64,000 bases of DNA, from NCBI RefSeq assembly GCF_000407605.1, contig NZ_ASWO01000001.1, forward strand, positions 496,001 to 560,000, given 5' to 3'. The position numbers were made by a program, and so were the translations under genes. Positions within the stretch are counted from its first letter, which is position 1, and each line of letters begins with the position of its first letter. Source of the stretch: Enterococcus sulfureus ATCC 49903 (GTDB taxonomy: Bacteria; Bacillota; Bacilli; Lactobacillales; Enterococcaceae). This document shows positions 28,154-37,226 of the stretch, piece after piece. Below the pieces are notes generated by a model that saw nothing but the letters and a program-made list of their open reading frames with translations, had not been told where the DNA came from and ran no database searches.

Positions 28154-29560
28154 TTAGGCATGTAATTCTTGTTCTTCTAATTGTGCGGCTTTATTTGCGG
28201 TAATGATAAATGGAATCCAAATCACTAATGCGACAACGATATTCACAATGGATAAAATAATCGAACGCCAGTCTCCTGCGGTAGCTAAAAATCCACTTAA
28301 GATCGGTGGCATCACCCATGGTACCGTCACGACTACAGGATCTACTAAGCCAACCATTGTGGAAACGTAGGCAATCGTTGCTGTACATAAAGGAGCGAGC
28401 ACAAAAGGAATCATATAGATTGGATTCAACACGACTGGTAAGCCAAACATGATTGGCTCATTGATGTTGAACAATCCAGGTGCTAAACCAAGTTTTGCTA
28501 CAGTTCGTTGATCTGCACGTTTTGAAAACCATAGCAATCCAATGATCAACGCCAGTGTCACACCAGCACCTCCAGGCCAAACAAATACATCAAAGGAAGC
28601 TGCAGACCATTTATAGGGAATGGCTTCTCCATTTTGAAAGGCATTCGTATTTGCGACCATTGCTGTTCCATATAAAGATTGTAAAACCGCTCCCATAATA
28701 TTCGTACCGTGTAAACCAAATACCCATAAAATATGCACAAGTAACGTCACAATAATGACAGAAAGGTAGCCCTGAGATAAATTGATCAGTGGAGCTTGAA
28801 TGGCACTAGCAATAAAATCAATCATACTTTGAGCTGTTACTTTTTCAAATACATAATAAATAAGTCCAGATGCATATAAGGCGATCGTTCCAGGAATGAT
28901 TCCAGCAAAAGCTTTCGAAACCGCTGGAGGAACAGATTCAGGTAATTTGATAATAATATTTTTCTTCAATAAATAGACATAGATCAATACCGAAATAAAA
29001 CTAAAAATCATTGCAGCAAACAAACCTGTCCCACCAAAATATTGACCAAATGAAAAATAACCCCAACCACTTGTACCGATCGTCGATACCCCATCTGCTG
29101 TAGTTACAGTTCCGCCAGCTTCTTGGATCATCGTTGCAGCCTCAGATGACAGTACTCCTTTTAAAACAGTGGATATCGCAGCCGTCTGTGGAATCCCCAT
29201 AACAAAAGCGGATAAGGAAACAAACATTCCGCCAATTGGATTGACATCGTATGCTTTTGCCAATTGATATCCTAAAGAAGCTGAAAATACCAATGCCATA
29301 ATCGCGAGTGACCCCGTCCAAATCAGTCCATTGATGGCAATAACAGGCTCAAAAAAATGAGTGATCGCATTTCCTTCTCCTAAATATTGATTCGGAAAAT
29401 CACGCATGAAGGCATTTAATAATACCGCGATCGCTCCAGCCATGGTGATCGGCATCATCGTGATAAATGCATCCCGAATGGCAAGTAGATGTTTCTCGTT
29501 CCCAACTTTCATAGCAATCGGTAAAATGTATTTTTCAATCCCTTTTGAGAGCTTTTTCAT
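28154..29560 (-). CDS. PTS EIIC component, lactose/cellobiose family (468 aa)
   Basis: About ten membrane helices; the start FITMMPITMAGAIAVLLNAF, the cytosolic loop around LGLAPGLFNINEPIMFGLPVVLNPIY (about residues 352-377, with the substrate-site NEP) and the following FVLAPLC are characteristic of EIIC of the Lac/Cel type. No EIIA or EIIB gene is adjacent, so those subunits are supplied in trans. It is the first gene of an operon with the MupG-like hydrolase and divergent from a MocR-type regulator. AGGAGGATAAAT precedes the ATG. Confidence 0.92.
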   Translation of the reverse strand: MKKLSKGIEKYILPIAMKVGNEKHLLAIRDAFITMMPITMAGAIAVLLNAFMRDFPNQYLGEGNAITHFFEPVIAINGLIWTGSLAIMALVFSASLGYQLAKAYDVNPIGGMFVSLSAFVMGIPQTAAISTVLKGVLSSEAATMIQEAGGTVTTADGVSTIGTSGWGYFSFGQYFGGTGLFAAMIFSFISVLIYVYLLKKNIIIKLPESVPPAVSKAFAGIIPGTIALYASGLIYYVFEKVTAQSMIDFIASAIQAPLINLSQGYLSVIIVTLLVHILWVFGLHGTNIMGAVLQSLYGTAMVANTNAFQNGEAIPYKWSAASFDVFVWPGGAGVTLALIIGLLWFSKRADQRTVAKLGLAPGLFNINEPIMFGLPVVLNPIYMIPFVLAPLCTATIAYVSTMVGLVDPVVVTVPWVMPPILSGFLATAGDWRSIILSIVNIVVALVIWIPFIITANKAAQLEEQELHA

Positions 29561-29604
29561 ATTTATCCTCCTACTTCATCGTGCTTATTTTTATTACAAA
29601 TAAA

Positions 29605-29717
29605 TTGTGCTAGCAAAATCAATTTGATTTGTATCTTTATCTTACGTTTGAAAGATACCGTTTTCAATAACAGTTGTATCGAACAAGACTAGCACAGATT
29701 GAAAACTATGCTATAGT
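29605..29717. promoter_or_regulatory. Divergent control region: paired half-sites, cre and promoters
   Basis: TTGTGCTAG (29605-29613) and CTAGCACAG (29689-29697) are inverted copies of one half-site, about 80 bp apart, each near one of the divergent promoters. AGATACCGTTTTCA (29653-29666) matches the cre consensus on the minus strand at 13 of 14 positions. An extended -10 TGCTATAGT (29709-29717) serves the plus-strand regulator gene. TTGATT (29617-29622) then TGTAAT 18 bp on may serve the PTS gene on the minus strand. Confidence 0.55.
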
Positions 29718-29745
29718 AAAGAGACCAAGTATGGAGGAGAAATAG

Positions 29746-31083
29746 ATGGAAAAATATTTAGTGATTAGTCATGATATTGCTAAAAAAATACGTGATGAGC
29801 AGTATGCAGTAGGCACAAAATTACCTTCGATCAATGAATTGGCACAACAATATGCTTGTAGTCGCGGGACTGTAATTCGAGCGTATCGACAGTTACTCGA
29901 ACAAAACCTAGTTCATGTCCGTCATAAAAGTGGATACTATTCCTCTTACTCACCAACTATCGAAGAAAAAGCTACAGGATATCATTTGGAATCTGGAAAT
30001 CCAACAGTGGGTAGTTTCCATCTTCCATTTGCTAAACAAAGTTTGGCTCTGGCTTTGGATCATTATCAATTAGAATCACTGGATGTTGGGGCGAATGGTG
30101 TGTCTTCTGTGATTGCAGCCTTGACGACTTCTTTAGAAGATGTTGCCGTCTATACTGAGGCAGATCACGTTTTTTTAACTATGGGAATCCAGCAAACAGT
30201 TCACGCTTTATGTAAGATGACGTTTCCAAGTGGTCATCATGCGATTTTAATCGAAGAGCCCACGTATCGATTTGTGATCGAGGCCTTACAAGCACAACCT
30301 GATCTAACCATCTACACCATCAAACGCGATGAGAACGGAATCGATTTAACTGAGTTAGAACGGCTATTTAAAGAGAAATCCATCAAGTTTTTCTATCTTG
30401 TTCCACGAAATCATAACCCATTAGGTACAACGTTATCGTTGAAGCAACGTAAAAAAATTGTTGCACTTGCTCAAAAATATCAGGTCTATCTAGCGGAAGA
30501 TGATTACTTTTTAGATGCTTACAAAACTGCCAATTATACGCCACTTTATTATCTAGCTGCTGGTAAAAATTGTATTTATTTAGGTTCGTTTACTAAAATC
30601 TTGCCTTATCTTCGTATTGGATTTACCATTTTGCCACCTGAATTGCAAGCTTACTATATGGATACAGTCAATGAGATCATGCATTTGCATTACTACACGC
30701 CCCCACTGATCTCACAATCGATGCTTGGCGTATTGATCTACAATCAATTTTTAGATAAAAGCAAGCAAATGATCGATCAAGATTTGAAGAAAAAACTAAA
30801 AAAAATCAAATCGCTTACAAAAAAGTGGGATCCAAATATAGCTTTTTACACAGGATACGAAGGCTATTATGCTACGATTCGCATTCATCCTTTAATTCCT
30901 GTCACAACGATTATCAAAGCATTGGCTTATAAACAAATCTATGTCGTCAGTAATCAGTGTAACTTTTTTGATTCGACTCATTTCGATAACTCGATTCGAG
31001 TATCCTTAGCCAAAATTTCTGTTTCCGATATCGAGATCGTCTATCCTGAGTTATATGCAACTATTGCCTCTTTTGCTAAATAA
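29746..31083 (+). CDS. MocR-type regulator: GntR helix-turn-helix fused to aminotransferase domain (445 aa)
   Basis: Residues 1-70 are a GntR winged helix (IRDEQYAVGTKLPSINELAQQYACSRGTVIRAYRQL). Residues 100-440 have the class I aminotransferase fold, with YLVPRNHNPLG, the PLP-phosphate region AEDDYFLD and the PLP lysine in LGSFTKILPYLRIGF (about residue 283). MocR proteins use bound PLP or an amino compound as effector. Known members control PLP synthesis, GABA use and similar pathways. Here it faces a PTS/MupG-like operon, so an amino sugar or wall-derived signal is an attractive but unproven idea. AGGAG precedes the ATG. Confidence 0.9.
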   Translation: MEKYLVISHDIAKKIRDEQYAVGTKLPSINELAQQYACSRGTVIRAYRQLLEQNLVHVRHKSGYYSSYSPTIEEKATGYHLESGNPTVGSFHLPFAKQSLALALDHYQLESLDVGANGVSSVIAALTTSLEDVAVYTEADHVFLTMGIQQTVHALCKMTFPSGHHAILIEEPTYRFVIEALQAQPDLTIYTIKRDENGIDLTELERLFKEKSIKFFYLVPRNHNPLGTTLSLKQRKKIVALAQKYQVYLAEDDYFLDAYKTANYTPLYYLAAGKNCIYLGSFTKILPYLRIGFTILPPELQAYYMDTVNEIMHLHYYTPPLISQSMLGVLIYNQFLDKSKQMIDQDLKKKLKKIKSLTKKWDPNIAFYTGYEGYYATIRIHPLIPVTTIIKALAYKQIYVVSNQCNFFDSTHFDNSIRVSLAKISVSDIEIVYPELYATIASFAK

Positions 31084-31188
31084 CCAATCATTTTTATGCG
31101 TTGCTTTATTTTTTAGCAAAATCGACAGATCGATTGAGCGTTTTCTCTCCCTATTCTGTGTATACTAGACAAAAAAGGAGTGTATATC

Positions 31189-31959
31189 ATGCGATTTATT
31201 TATTTTTCTTCACTATTATTGGTTATTAGTTTTGTGTTAGCCGGTTGTACAACAAAATCAAAATTAACGGAAGAAACAGCTTTGACGACTTCCGTTAGTT
31301 CTTCCTCATCCTCTATTGAAACAACGGCTACCACATATAACTCGACATCTGCAGCTGAAATCATTCACTTTCCTTCCCAAAGCTTAATTGATGCCGTCAA
31401 TACTAAAAATTTAGCCAGAGTACAGCAAATTTTAAAAGATAAAACCTATGATCTCAACGAAACGAATAACGAGCAAAATACTCCGTTGCACTTGGCTGTT
31501 CAACAAAATGAAGTCGAGATCGCCAAGCTTTTAATTGAAGCAGGTGCAAATGTTAATTTACAAAATCAAATCCAGGATTCTCCATTTTTATATGCCGGAG
31601 CTGAAGGAAGAACAGAAATTTTAGACTATATGCTCCAACATAGCCAAATAGATTTCACTGTTGTCAATCGTTTTGGAGGCAATGCATTGATTCCTGCAGC
31701 TGAAAAAGGACATCTTGAAAATGTACGCTTGTTATTAGAAGATGGACGTTCCGATATTGATTTTCAAAATAATTTTGGATATACCGCTCTAATTGAAGTC
31801 GCTGCTTTACGTGAAAATACCGAATTGTACCATACGATTGCACAAACACTGATCGATGCTGGTGCAACTACCGAAATTCGAGATCATTCCAATAGACGTG
31901 CAATCGACTATGCTCAAACAAAACAAGATACCGTCTTATATAATCTTTTGAATAAGTAG
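31189..31959 (+). CDS. Ankyrin-repeat lipoprotein (256 aa)
   Basis: The start is ATG 31189, nine bases after AAAAAGGAG. A lipoprotein signal ends in lipobox LAGC, followed by a Ser/Thr-rich tether to about residue 60. About five ankyrin repeats follow (repeat cores TPLHLAVQQNEVEIAKLLIEAGANVN, SPFLYAGAEGRTEILDYML, NALIPAAEKGHLENVRLLLE, TALIEVAALREN and a capping repeat). This is a surface-exposed protein-binding scaffold. Surface ankyrin proteins in Firmicutes are little studied; some pair with catalases or act in stress survival. No partner gene is obvious. Confidence 0.85.
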   Translation: MRFIYFSSLLLVISFVLAGCTTKSKLTEETALTTSVSSSSSSIETTATTYNSTSAAEIIHFPSQSLIDAVNTKNLARVQQILKDKTYDLNETNNEQNTPLHLAVQQNEVEIAKLLIEAGANVNLQNQIQDSPFLYAGAEGRTEILDYMLQHSQIDFTVVNRFGGNALIPAAEKGHLENVRLLLEDGRSDIDFQNNFGYTALIEVAALRENTELYHTIAQTLIDAGATTEIRDHSNRRAIDYAQTKQDTVLYNLLNK

Positions 31960-32053
31960 TTTTACACTTATGAGCTTTTCGCTTTCTTTTTGTAAGTATT
32001 ATGCTATACTCACACTACTATAGCTATTCATTTTAATGAAAAGAGGAACTCTT

Positions 32054-32881
32054 ATGAAGTATTTAGTTACAAGTGCTACTGGCGATTTAGCCTTTCAAAG
32101 TGTACAATTTTTAGTCGATTTAGTTGGAAAAGAACAAGTTGTTGCCACTGCACGTTCTTTAGAGAAAGCTCAACCTTTACGCGATTTAGGAGTAGACGTG
32201 CGTCAAGCAGATTATTTAGATAAAGAGTCATTGATCCAAGCCTTTACTGGAATCGATCGTGTGTTATTCGTTTCTTCAGGTGATCTTGAGACTCGTGAAC
32301 AACAGCATCGTAACGTAATCGAAGCATTACAAACAGCTGGAGTTTCTTTTGTGGCCTACACGAGTGCACCAAATGCACAAGATTCAACGGCTTTAGTTGC
32401 TCCTGATCATAAAGTAACGGAAAATCTAATCAAAGAATCCGGTTTAGAATATGCTTTCTTACGTAACAACTGGTATTTAGAAAATGAAGGAGCGTTACTG
32501 GAAGCAATCGCAGCGAAACGTCCCTTTACATATTCTGCTGGAGAAGGTAAAACCGCTTGGGCAAAAAAACAAGATTATGCTGAAGCTGCAGCGCGCATCC
32601 TAGCCAATGTGGCACCTCAAAAAACCATTTATGAATTAGGTGGAACACCTCTAACCTATCCAGAATTAGCTGCTCTATTACAACACGATCAAACAGAAAA
32701 AATCGAATTGATTGCGACAACTGATGAAGAATATGCAAGCCAATTAACTGAAATCGGATTACCAAAAGACGCAATCGGCTTTATTATTGGAATCCAAAAA
32801 GATATCCGTGAAGGTCAGCTAGATGTGGATAGCCAAGATCTACCAAACGTTTTAGGGCATCCGTTAACACCTTTCAATTAA
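32054..32881 (+). CDS. NmrA/QorB-like NAD(P)H-dependent oxidoreductase (275 aa)
   Basis: The start is ATG 32054 behind AGAGGA. An atypical-SDR Rossmann fold begins MKYLVTSATGDLAFQSVQFL, where the usual G-A-T-G-x-L-G is slightly altered. It is followed by ARSLEKAQPL and VRQADYLDKESL for cofactor choice, then FLRNNWYLEN and YELGGTPLTYPELA, as in QorB/YtfG quinone reductases. It is predicted to reduce quinones or act as an NADPH sensor. An extended -10 (TGCTATACT, 32002-32010) lies upstream. Monocistronic with a strong terminator. Confidence 0.87.
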   Translation: MKYLVTSATGDLAFQSVQFLVDLVGKEQVVATARSLEKAQPLRDLGVDVRQADYLDKESLIQAFTGIDRVLFVSSGDLETREQQHRNVIEALQTAGVSFVAYTSAPNAQDSTALVAPDHKVTENLIKESGLEYAFLRNNWYLENEGALLEAIAAKRPFTYSAGEGKTAWAKKQDYAEAAARILANVAPQKTIYELGGTPLTYPELAALLQHDQTEKIELIATTDEEYASQLTEIGLPKDAIGFIIGIQKDIREGQLDVDSQDLPNVLGHPLTPFN

Positions 32882-32884
32882 CAC

Positions 32885-32916
32885 AACACGACTCAGTGAT
32901 GAGTCGTGTTTTTTTG
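32885..32916 (+). terminator. Terminator of the QorB-like gene
   Basis: AACACGACTCA / TGAGTCGTGTT (32885-32895, 32900-32910) is followed by a run of T. Confidence 0.9.
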
Positions 32917-33080
32917 TAAAGTTTCGCAGTATACCGCAATGCCTTAAGATAAGAAACGAACAGAATTGACAGTTTATACACATCTTCAAATCTGTCTATT
33001 TTCTTTAAGCTATGACTTGTGATAATTCATACGAAGTTCTACAATGACGTTGTAAATCTAACAGAAAGAAGATGGAATGT

Positions 33081-33218
33081 ATGAAAAACACTGCACTTAA
33101 ATTAGGAATCGGTGTTGGGCTTCTCGCAACTGGTCTCATCATTTTAGGAAAGAAAACAGGATTTTTCGAAAATGATGATGCACTCTATGAAGAATACGAT
33201 ACCAGTATGGAACGTTAA
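33081..33218 (+). CDS. 45-residue membrane peptide upstream of oleate hydratase
   Basis: A short frame, ATG 33081 to TAA 33216-33218, encodes a basic start (MKNTALKLG), one hydrophobic glycine-rich helix (about residues 9-23), a KKTG turn and an acidic C-terminal tail (ENDDALYEEYD). The topology suggests a single-pass membrane peptide with the acidic tail on one side. The gap to the oleate hydratase ATG is only 21 bp, so the two are almost certainly co-transcribed. No family recognised. The ribosome binding site is weak (purine-rich GAAAGAAGATGGA). Confidence 0.7.
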   Translation: MKNTALKLGIGVGLLATGLIILGKKTGFFENDDALYEEYDTSMER

Positions 33219-33239
33219 AGCGAAAGGAGCAAAAAAATC

Positions 33240-34934
33240 ATGCGTAAAAATAAAGCAATTATGATCGGTGCCGGAATCGCGAATATGGCTGCGGCAGTTT
33301 ATTTAATACAAGAAGGAAAATGGCATGGGTCACAAATCACGTTCTACTCTTTAGACGACCACGGCTCAAATGATGGTGCACCAACAGATACAGTAACAGA
33401 TGAATATTGGAATAAAGAACATCCAATGGAAAATACGAAAGGTTATATCGCGCGTGGCGGTCGTATGCTAAATTACCGTACGTATGTCGATTTAATGGAT
33501 CTATTAAGTCGCATTCCTTCTGCAACTGAACCTGGTATGACTGCAGAAGAAGACACACGTGACTTTGATGAAAAACATCGGACATATGATAAAGCGCGTT
33601 TACTAGAAGGCGGCAAAGGAATTATTGATGGCGGGAAACTTGGTCTAAATAATGAAGACCGTAAATTGCTCACAAAATTGATCATGATGCCAGATTCTGA
33701 AGAAGAAAAACTAGACAATGTGACGATTATCGACTATTTTAAAACATCGCCTCATTTCTTTGAAACAAATTTTTGGTTCATGTGGGAAACGACCTTTGCT
33801 TTTCGGACACGTAGTTCTGCTCAAGAATTACGTCGCTACATGCATCAAATGATCTACGAATTCACACAAATTGAACATTTAGTCGGCGTCAATCGAACAC
33901 GTTACAATCAATTTGAAAGTATTATGTTGCCTTTGATCAACTATTTAAAAGCGCAAGGTTGCGAAATCGTACTAGATCGTTTAGTAACTGATTTTGATTT
34001 TAAAGAAACTACGATGCAAGATGAAATCACGGTAACCGGAATCCATATGACTGATACCGATACAAACGAAGAATTGTATATACCTGTTGATCAAGATACT
34101 GCGGTCCTCTTTACCAATGGTTCGATTACGGATTCGGCTACATTAGGTGATTATCATACTCCAGCCGCTGAAAATATGGATTATGGTGCAGCTTCGACCT
34201 TATGGAAAAATATCAGTGAAAAATTCTATAATCTGGGAAATCCTGATAAATTCTTTGCTGATCGTGATGCTAGTGAATGGGTAAGTTTTACACTAACTTC
34301 TAAAAATCACATCTTGCTAAATGAGATCGTACGCATTACTACGCAAACACCAGGAAATGCCTTGAATTCATTTATTTCGACTACACCGATCACACCTCTT
34401 GGTCAAAAAGATGTGAACATGTCGATCGTAGTCCATCATCAACCGCACTTTACAACACAAAAACCAAATGAAACGGTCATTTGGGGCTACTTCTTATATC
34501 CAAGACGTCGTGGCGAATTTGTGGACAAAGAGTATATCAAAATGACAGGTAAAGAAATGACACAAGAATTACTGGGTCAATTATCTAAAGTCGATCCTGG
34601 TCCAATCAATATCATGGAAAAAGAGGCCGAAATCTTAGACAGCATCGTAAACTGTATTCCAGTCTACATGCCATACGCTTCTGCTTTATTTAATAATCGT
34701 GCGAAAATCGACCGACCAAAAGTCATTCCAGAACATTCCACTAATTTAGCGTTCACTGGTGAATTTGTGGAACAACCGTATCAAATGATCTTTACTGAAC
34801 AAAGCGCCGTCCGCTCAGGTGAAATCGCAGCGTTCCACTTTGCTGGTGTACCGATGTCTAAACTTGTAAAAACCCCTCGATATGACAAAGATATCCCTAC
34901 TCTAATGCGTGCTGCGAAAAAAATGTTTGACTAA
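33240..34934 (+). CDS. ohyA: Oleate hydratase (564 aa)
   Basis: A myosin-cross-reactive-antigen family protein with the N-terminal FAD-binding motif IGAGIANMAAAVYLI (about residues 9-23), ARGGRMLNYRTYVDL and TTFAFRTRSSAQELRRYMHQM (substrate-binding core). The C-terminal segment NLAFTGEFVEQPYQMIFTEQSAVRSGE is also typical. It adds water to the cis-9 double bond of oleic and related free fatty acids to give 10-hydroxy acids, detoxifying host fatty acids and producing signalling lipids. GAAAGGAGC precedes the ATG. Length is normal. The upstream 45-residue peptide may help membrane placement (speculation). Confidence 0.95.
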   Translation: MRKNKAIMIGAGIANMAAAVYLIQEGKWHGSQITFYSLDDHGSNDGAPTDTVTDEYWNKEHPMENTKGYIARGGRMLNYRTYVDLMDLLSRIPSATEPGMTAEEDTRDFDEKHRTYDKARLLEGGKGIIDGGKLGLNNEDRKLLTKLIMMPDSEEEKLDNVTIIDYFKTSPHFFETNFWFMWETTFAFRTRSSAQELRRYMHQMIYEFTQIEHLVGVNRTRYNQFESIMLPLINYLKAQGCEIVLDRLVTDFDFKETTMQDEITVTGIHMTDTDTNEELYIPVDQDTAVLFTNGSITDSATLGDYHTPAAENMDYGAASTLWKNISEKFYNLGNPDKFFADRDASEWVSFTLTSKNHILLNEIVRITTQTPGNALNSFISTTPITPLGQKDVNMSIVVHHQPHFTTQKPNETVIWGYFLYPRRRGEFVDKEYIKMTGKEMTQELLGQLSKVDPGPINIMEKEAEILDSIVNCIPVYMPYASALFNNRAKIDRPKVIPEHSTNLAFTGEFVEQPYQMIFTEQSAVRSGEIAAFHFAGVPMSKLVKTPRYDKDIPTLMRAAKKMFD

Positions 34935-34936
34935 CC

Positions 34937-34969
34937 AAAAAATCCCCTCGAATTTCGAGGGGATTTTTT
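34937..34969. terminator. Bidirectional terminator
   Basis: A 16-bp stem (34937-34952 with 34954-34969; core ATCCCCTCGAA) is shared by the convergent oleate hydratase gene and hem operon. Confidence 0.9.
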
Positions 34970-35865
34970 TAATTGCGTAATTCACTCACCATGCCGCTAA
35001 TAAATACATGGTGTGTATTTGGCATATCTAAGCGTTTATAACTTGCACCTAACGCTTCGACTTGTTCTTTGCACTCGATATCATTATCGTATAGTGTTTC
35101 TAGGTTATCGGCTACAAAACCAAATGGCATATAAATGATCTCTTCATATCCTTCGACCGTGATCAAGTGTTCTGTCACGTCTTCAACATTAGGACCGATC
35201 CATTTATCTGCTGTACGTCCTACACTTTGCCAGGCATTGTCAAAATCGACTTGACCCTTCACATGAGAGACGATCGCTTTTGCTGCACCTTTGATTTCAT
35301 CCACATACGGATCTCCGTTTGCTAACAAGCGTTCAGGTAGACTATGTGCAGTAAATAAGAATTTTTGTTTTTTTGTCGGATCTAAAGTCGCTTCGATTTG
35401 GCTTGCCCAAAATTCTAAAAAGCCCTCTTCTTGCCAAAAATGATCATGTTTGACATACGTAATATCTGAAAATGACGCCAATTGATCCGTCACTCGTTCA
35501 TGATATTGTTGGATAAATGTTGAATTATGTGGTGCTAATACCATACCATGAATCGTTTTAAATCCTTTTTTCACGATCTCTTCTAATACTTCTTCAATAA
35601 AAGGATGAATATGACGTAGTCCGTTGAAGACTTCATATTGGATGTCGCTATTTTGATTCATCGCAACTTCAATCGCCTCACGCTGAGCCTCTGTTACAGC
35701 AGCTAATGGAGACACACCACCGATTTCCTCATAACGTCCTACTAATTCATCATATAGTTCTTTTGAAGGTTCATGACCATGGCGAATATGGGTGTAATAA
35801 TCCCAAATCTCATCTAAATTATTTGGTGTTCCATAACTCATTAATAAAATCGCTTGTTTTTCCAT
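34969..35865 (-). CDS. hemH: Ferrochelatase, coproporphyrin type (298 aa)
   Basis: It starts MEKQAILLMSYGTPNNLDEIWDYYTHIRHG, has the catalytic His in FTAHSLPERLL (about residue 177) and the C-terminal IYMPFGFVADNLETLYDNDIEC with the metal-site Glu. It is the monomeric Firmicute type that inserts Fe2+ into coproporphyrin III. It is the third gene of hemQ-MFS-hemH, starting 2 bp after the MFS stop. The pairing with HemQ supports the coproporphyrin-dependent route over the protoporphyrin one. Earlier heme-pathway genes are not in the window. Confidence 0.92.
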   Translation of the reverse strand: MEKQAILLMSYGTPNNLDEIWDYYTHIRHGHEPSKELYDELVGRYEEIGGVSPLAAVTEAQREAIEVAMNQNSDIQYEVFNGLRHIHPFIEEVLEEIVKKGFKTIHGMVLAPHNSTFIQQYHERVTDQLASFSDITYVKHDHFWQEEGFLEFWASQIEATLDPTKKQKFLFTAHSLPERLLANGDPYVDEIKGAAKAIVSHVKGQVDFDNAWQSVGRTADKWIGPNVEDVTEHLITVEGYEEIIYMPFGFVADNLETLYDNDIECKEQVEALGASYKRLDMPNTHHVFISGMVSELRN

Positions 35866-35867
35866 GG

Positions 35868-37208
35868 TTATCTCTCCTTTTTGCTTAACACTACGACACT
35901 CAGTACCGTACAGACAATCAAGACAAGTAACATTGGTTTTAATCCAATCGAATGTGTCATTACGGCAAATAAGCTAATGACTGTTGTTCCGACAACCATT
36001 CCCATTTTTTTAGAAATCGAAAGTAAACTCAATGAAACATTGCGATCACTAGGTGACGCTTCAACGACCATCACTTGTAACGGTACTGTCATCACCATTC
36101 CGATCGATAGTCCAAATAAAAATAAAGAAGCTAAAAATAAACCAAATGAAGATAAAGTTAAAAACATTAAAACCAAACTGATAGAAATCAATGCCATTCC
36201 ACCACGAGTCGCACGCATCGCCCCACGTTTTTCTGTCCACATCCCAGCAACTTTCGCACCAATCAATGTGCCAATCGCCATCAATGTCATAAATGATCCT
36301 GCTTTACGACCATCGACTTGATAAGAAAATTCAATAAATGAAGGCAAGAACGCAAACAATGACATCACAAATCCTGTGACTAAACCACTGATGAGTCCGG
36401 TACGATAAAGCGGTTGTTGCCATAAACGTTTTGAAAACAATACGGTTTGATTTTGCGCTTCACGTTTTGCTTCAATTTTCATAAACCAAAATAATGCAAG
36501 TGCAATGATCACTACAAATACTCCGATTTCGATCGTATTTCCAGTACGCACACCGCGACTAAGTAGTAAGTTAAAGGCGACTAAACCAATCACAAAAATC
36601 GTATTTCCTTTGATATCAAAAGATTCTACTGTTGTTTTTTCGTCTTTTGGCATCAAGAAAAAGCCTAATAAAAACATTACTGCGATCAAAGCAGCTAAAA
36701 TAAAGTAAATCGCACGCCAGTCGTGAGTTTTGACTAAACTAATCACACTGATGATCGGTGCGACAATCGTAGACAATGCCACTAAAGCTCCGACACTACC
36801 GACTTTATTGCCGACTTTTTGTGCTTGTGTTGCAAATACTAATGAAACCACTAGTGTTAATAACGAACTACTTCCAAAGGCTTGTAATAAACGACCGACC
36901 ATTAGCATCATAAAAGATTGGCTCAATGCGATGCCGATTACACCGATAAAATATAGTCCTAATTCAATTAAAAAGACTGCTCGATATCCAATGCGATCGA
37001 TCAAACTCCCCATGACCGGTGTCGCAAGTAATAATCCAATCGTGTAAATCGCAATGATCCAGCCTCTTTGTTGTGGTATTAATGCCAAGTCACGTGTCAT
37101 TGAAGATAAATTTGTACTAATAATTCCTGAATCGAGTTGCGTAATAAATAAACTGATTAATAATAACCAACGGAAACTTCGCGCTGATTTTGACATTGAT
37201 AATTCCAA
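35868..37208 (-). CDS. MFS transporter inside the hem operon (446 aa)
   Basis: The start is TTG 37208, six bases after AGGGGGAG; the next ATG is too far. About 12 membrane helices; the N-terminal half has WLLLISLFITQLDSGIISTNLSSM and GSLIDRIGYRAVFLIELGLY, and the second half GLISGLVTGFVMSLFAFLPSFIEFSYQVDG. It belongs to the drug/proton-antiporter-like MFS. It lies between hemQ (18-bp gap) and hemH (2-bp gap), so translational coupling is likely and a porphyrin, heme or iron-related substrate is the natural guess. Direction (import or export) is unknown. Confidence 0.85.
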   Translation of the reverse strand: MELSMSKSARSFRWLLLISLFITQLDSGIISTNLSSMTRDLALIPQQRGWIIAIYTIGLLLATPVMGSLIDRIGYRAVFLIELGLYFIGVIGIALSQSFMMLMVGRLLQAFGSSSLLTLVVSLVFATQAQKVGNKVGSVGALVALSTIVAPIISVISLVKTHDWRAIYFILAALIAVMFLLGFFLMPKDEKTTVESFDIKGNTIFVIGLVAFNLLLSRGVRTGNTIEIGVFVVIIALALFWFMKIEAKREAQNQTVLFSKRLWQQPLYRTGLISGLVTGFVMSLFAFLPSFIEFSYQVDGRKAGSFMTLMAIGTLIGAKVAGMWTEKRGAMRATRGGMALISISLVLMFLTLSSFGLFLASLFLFGLSIGMVMTVPLQVMVVEASPSDRNVSLSLLSISKKMGMVVGTTVISLFAVMTHSIGLKPMLLVLIVCTVLSVVVLSKKER

Positions 37209-37226
37209 AATTGCTCCCCCTAAATG

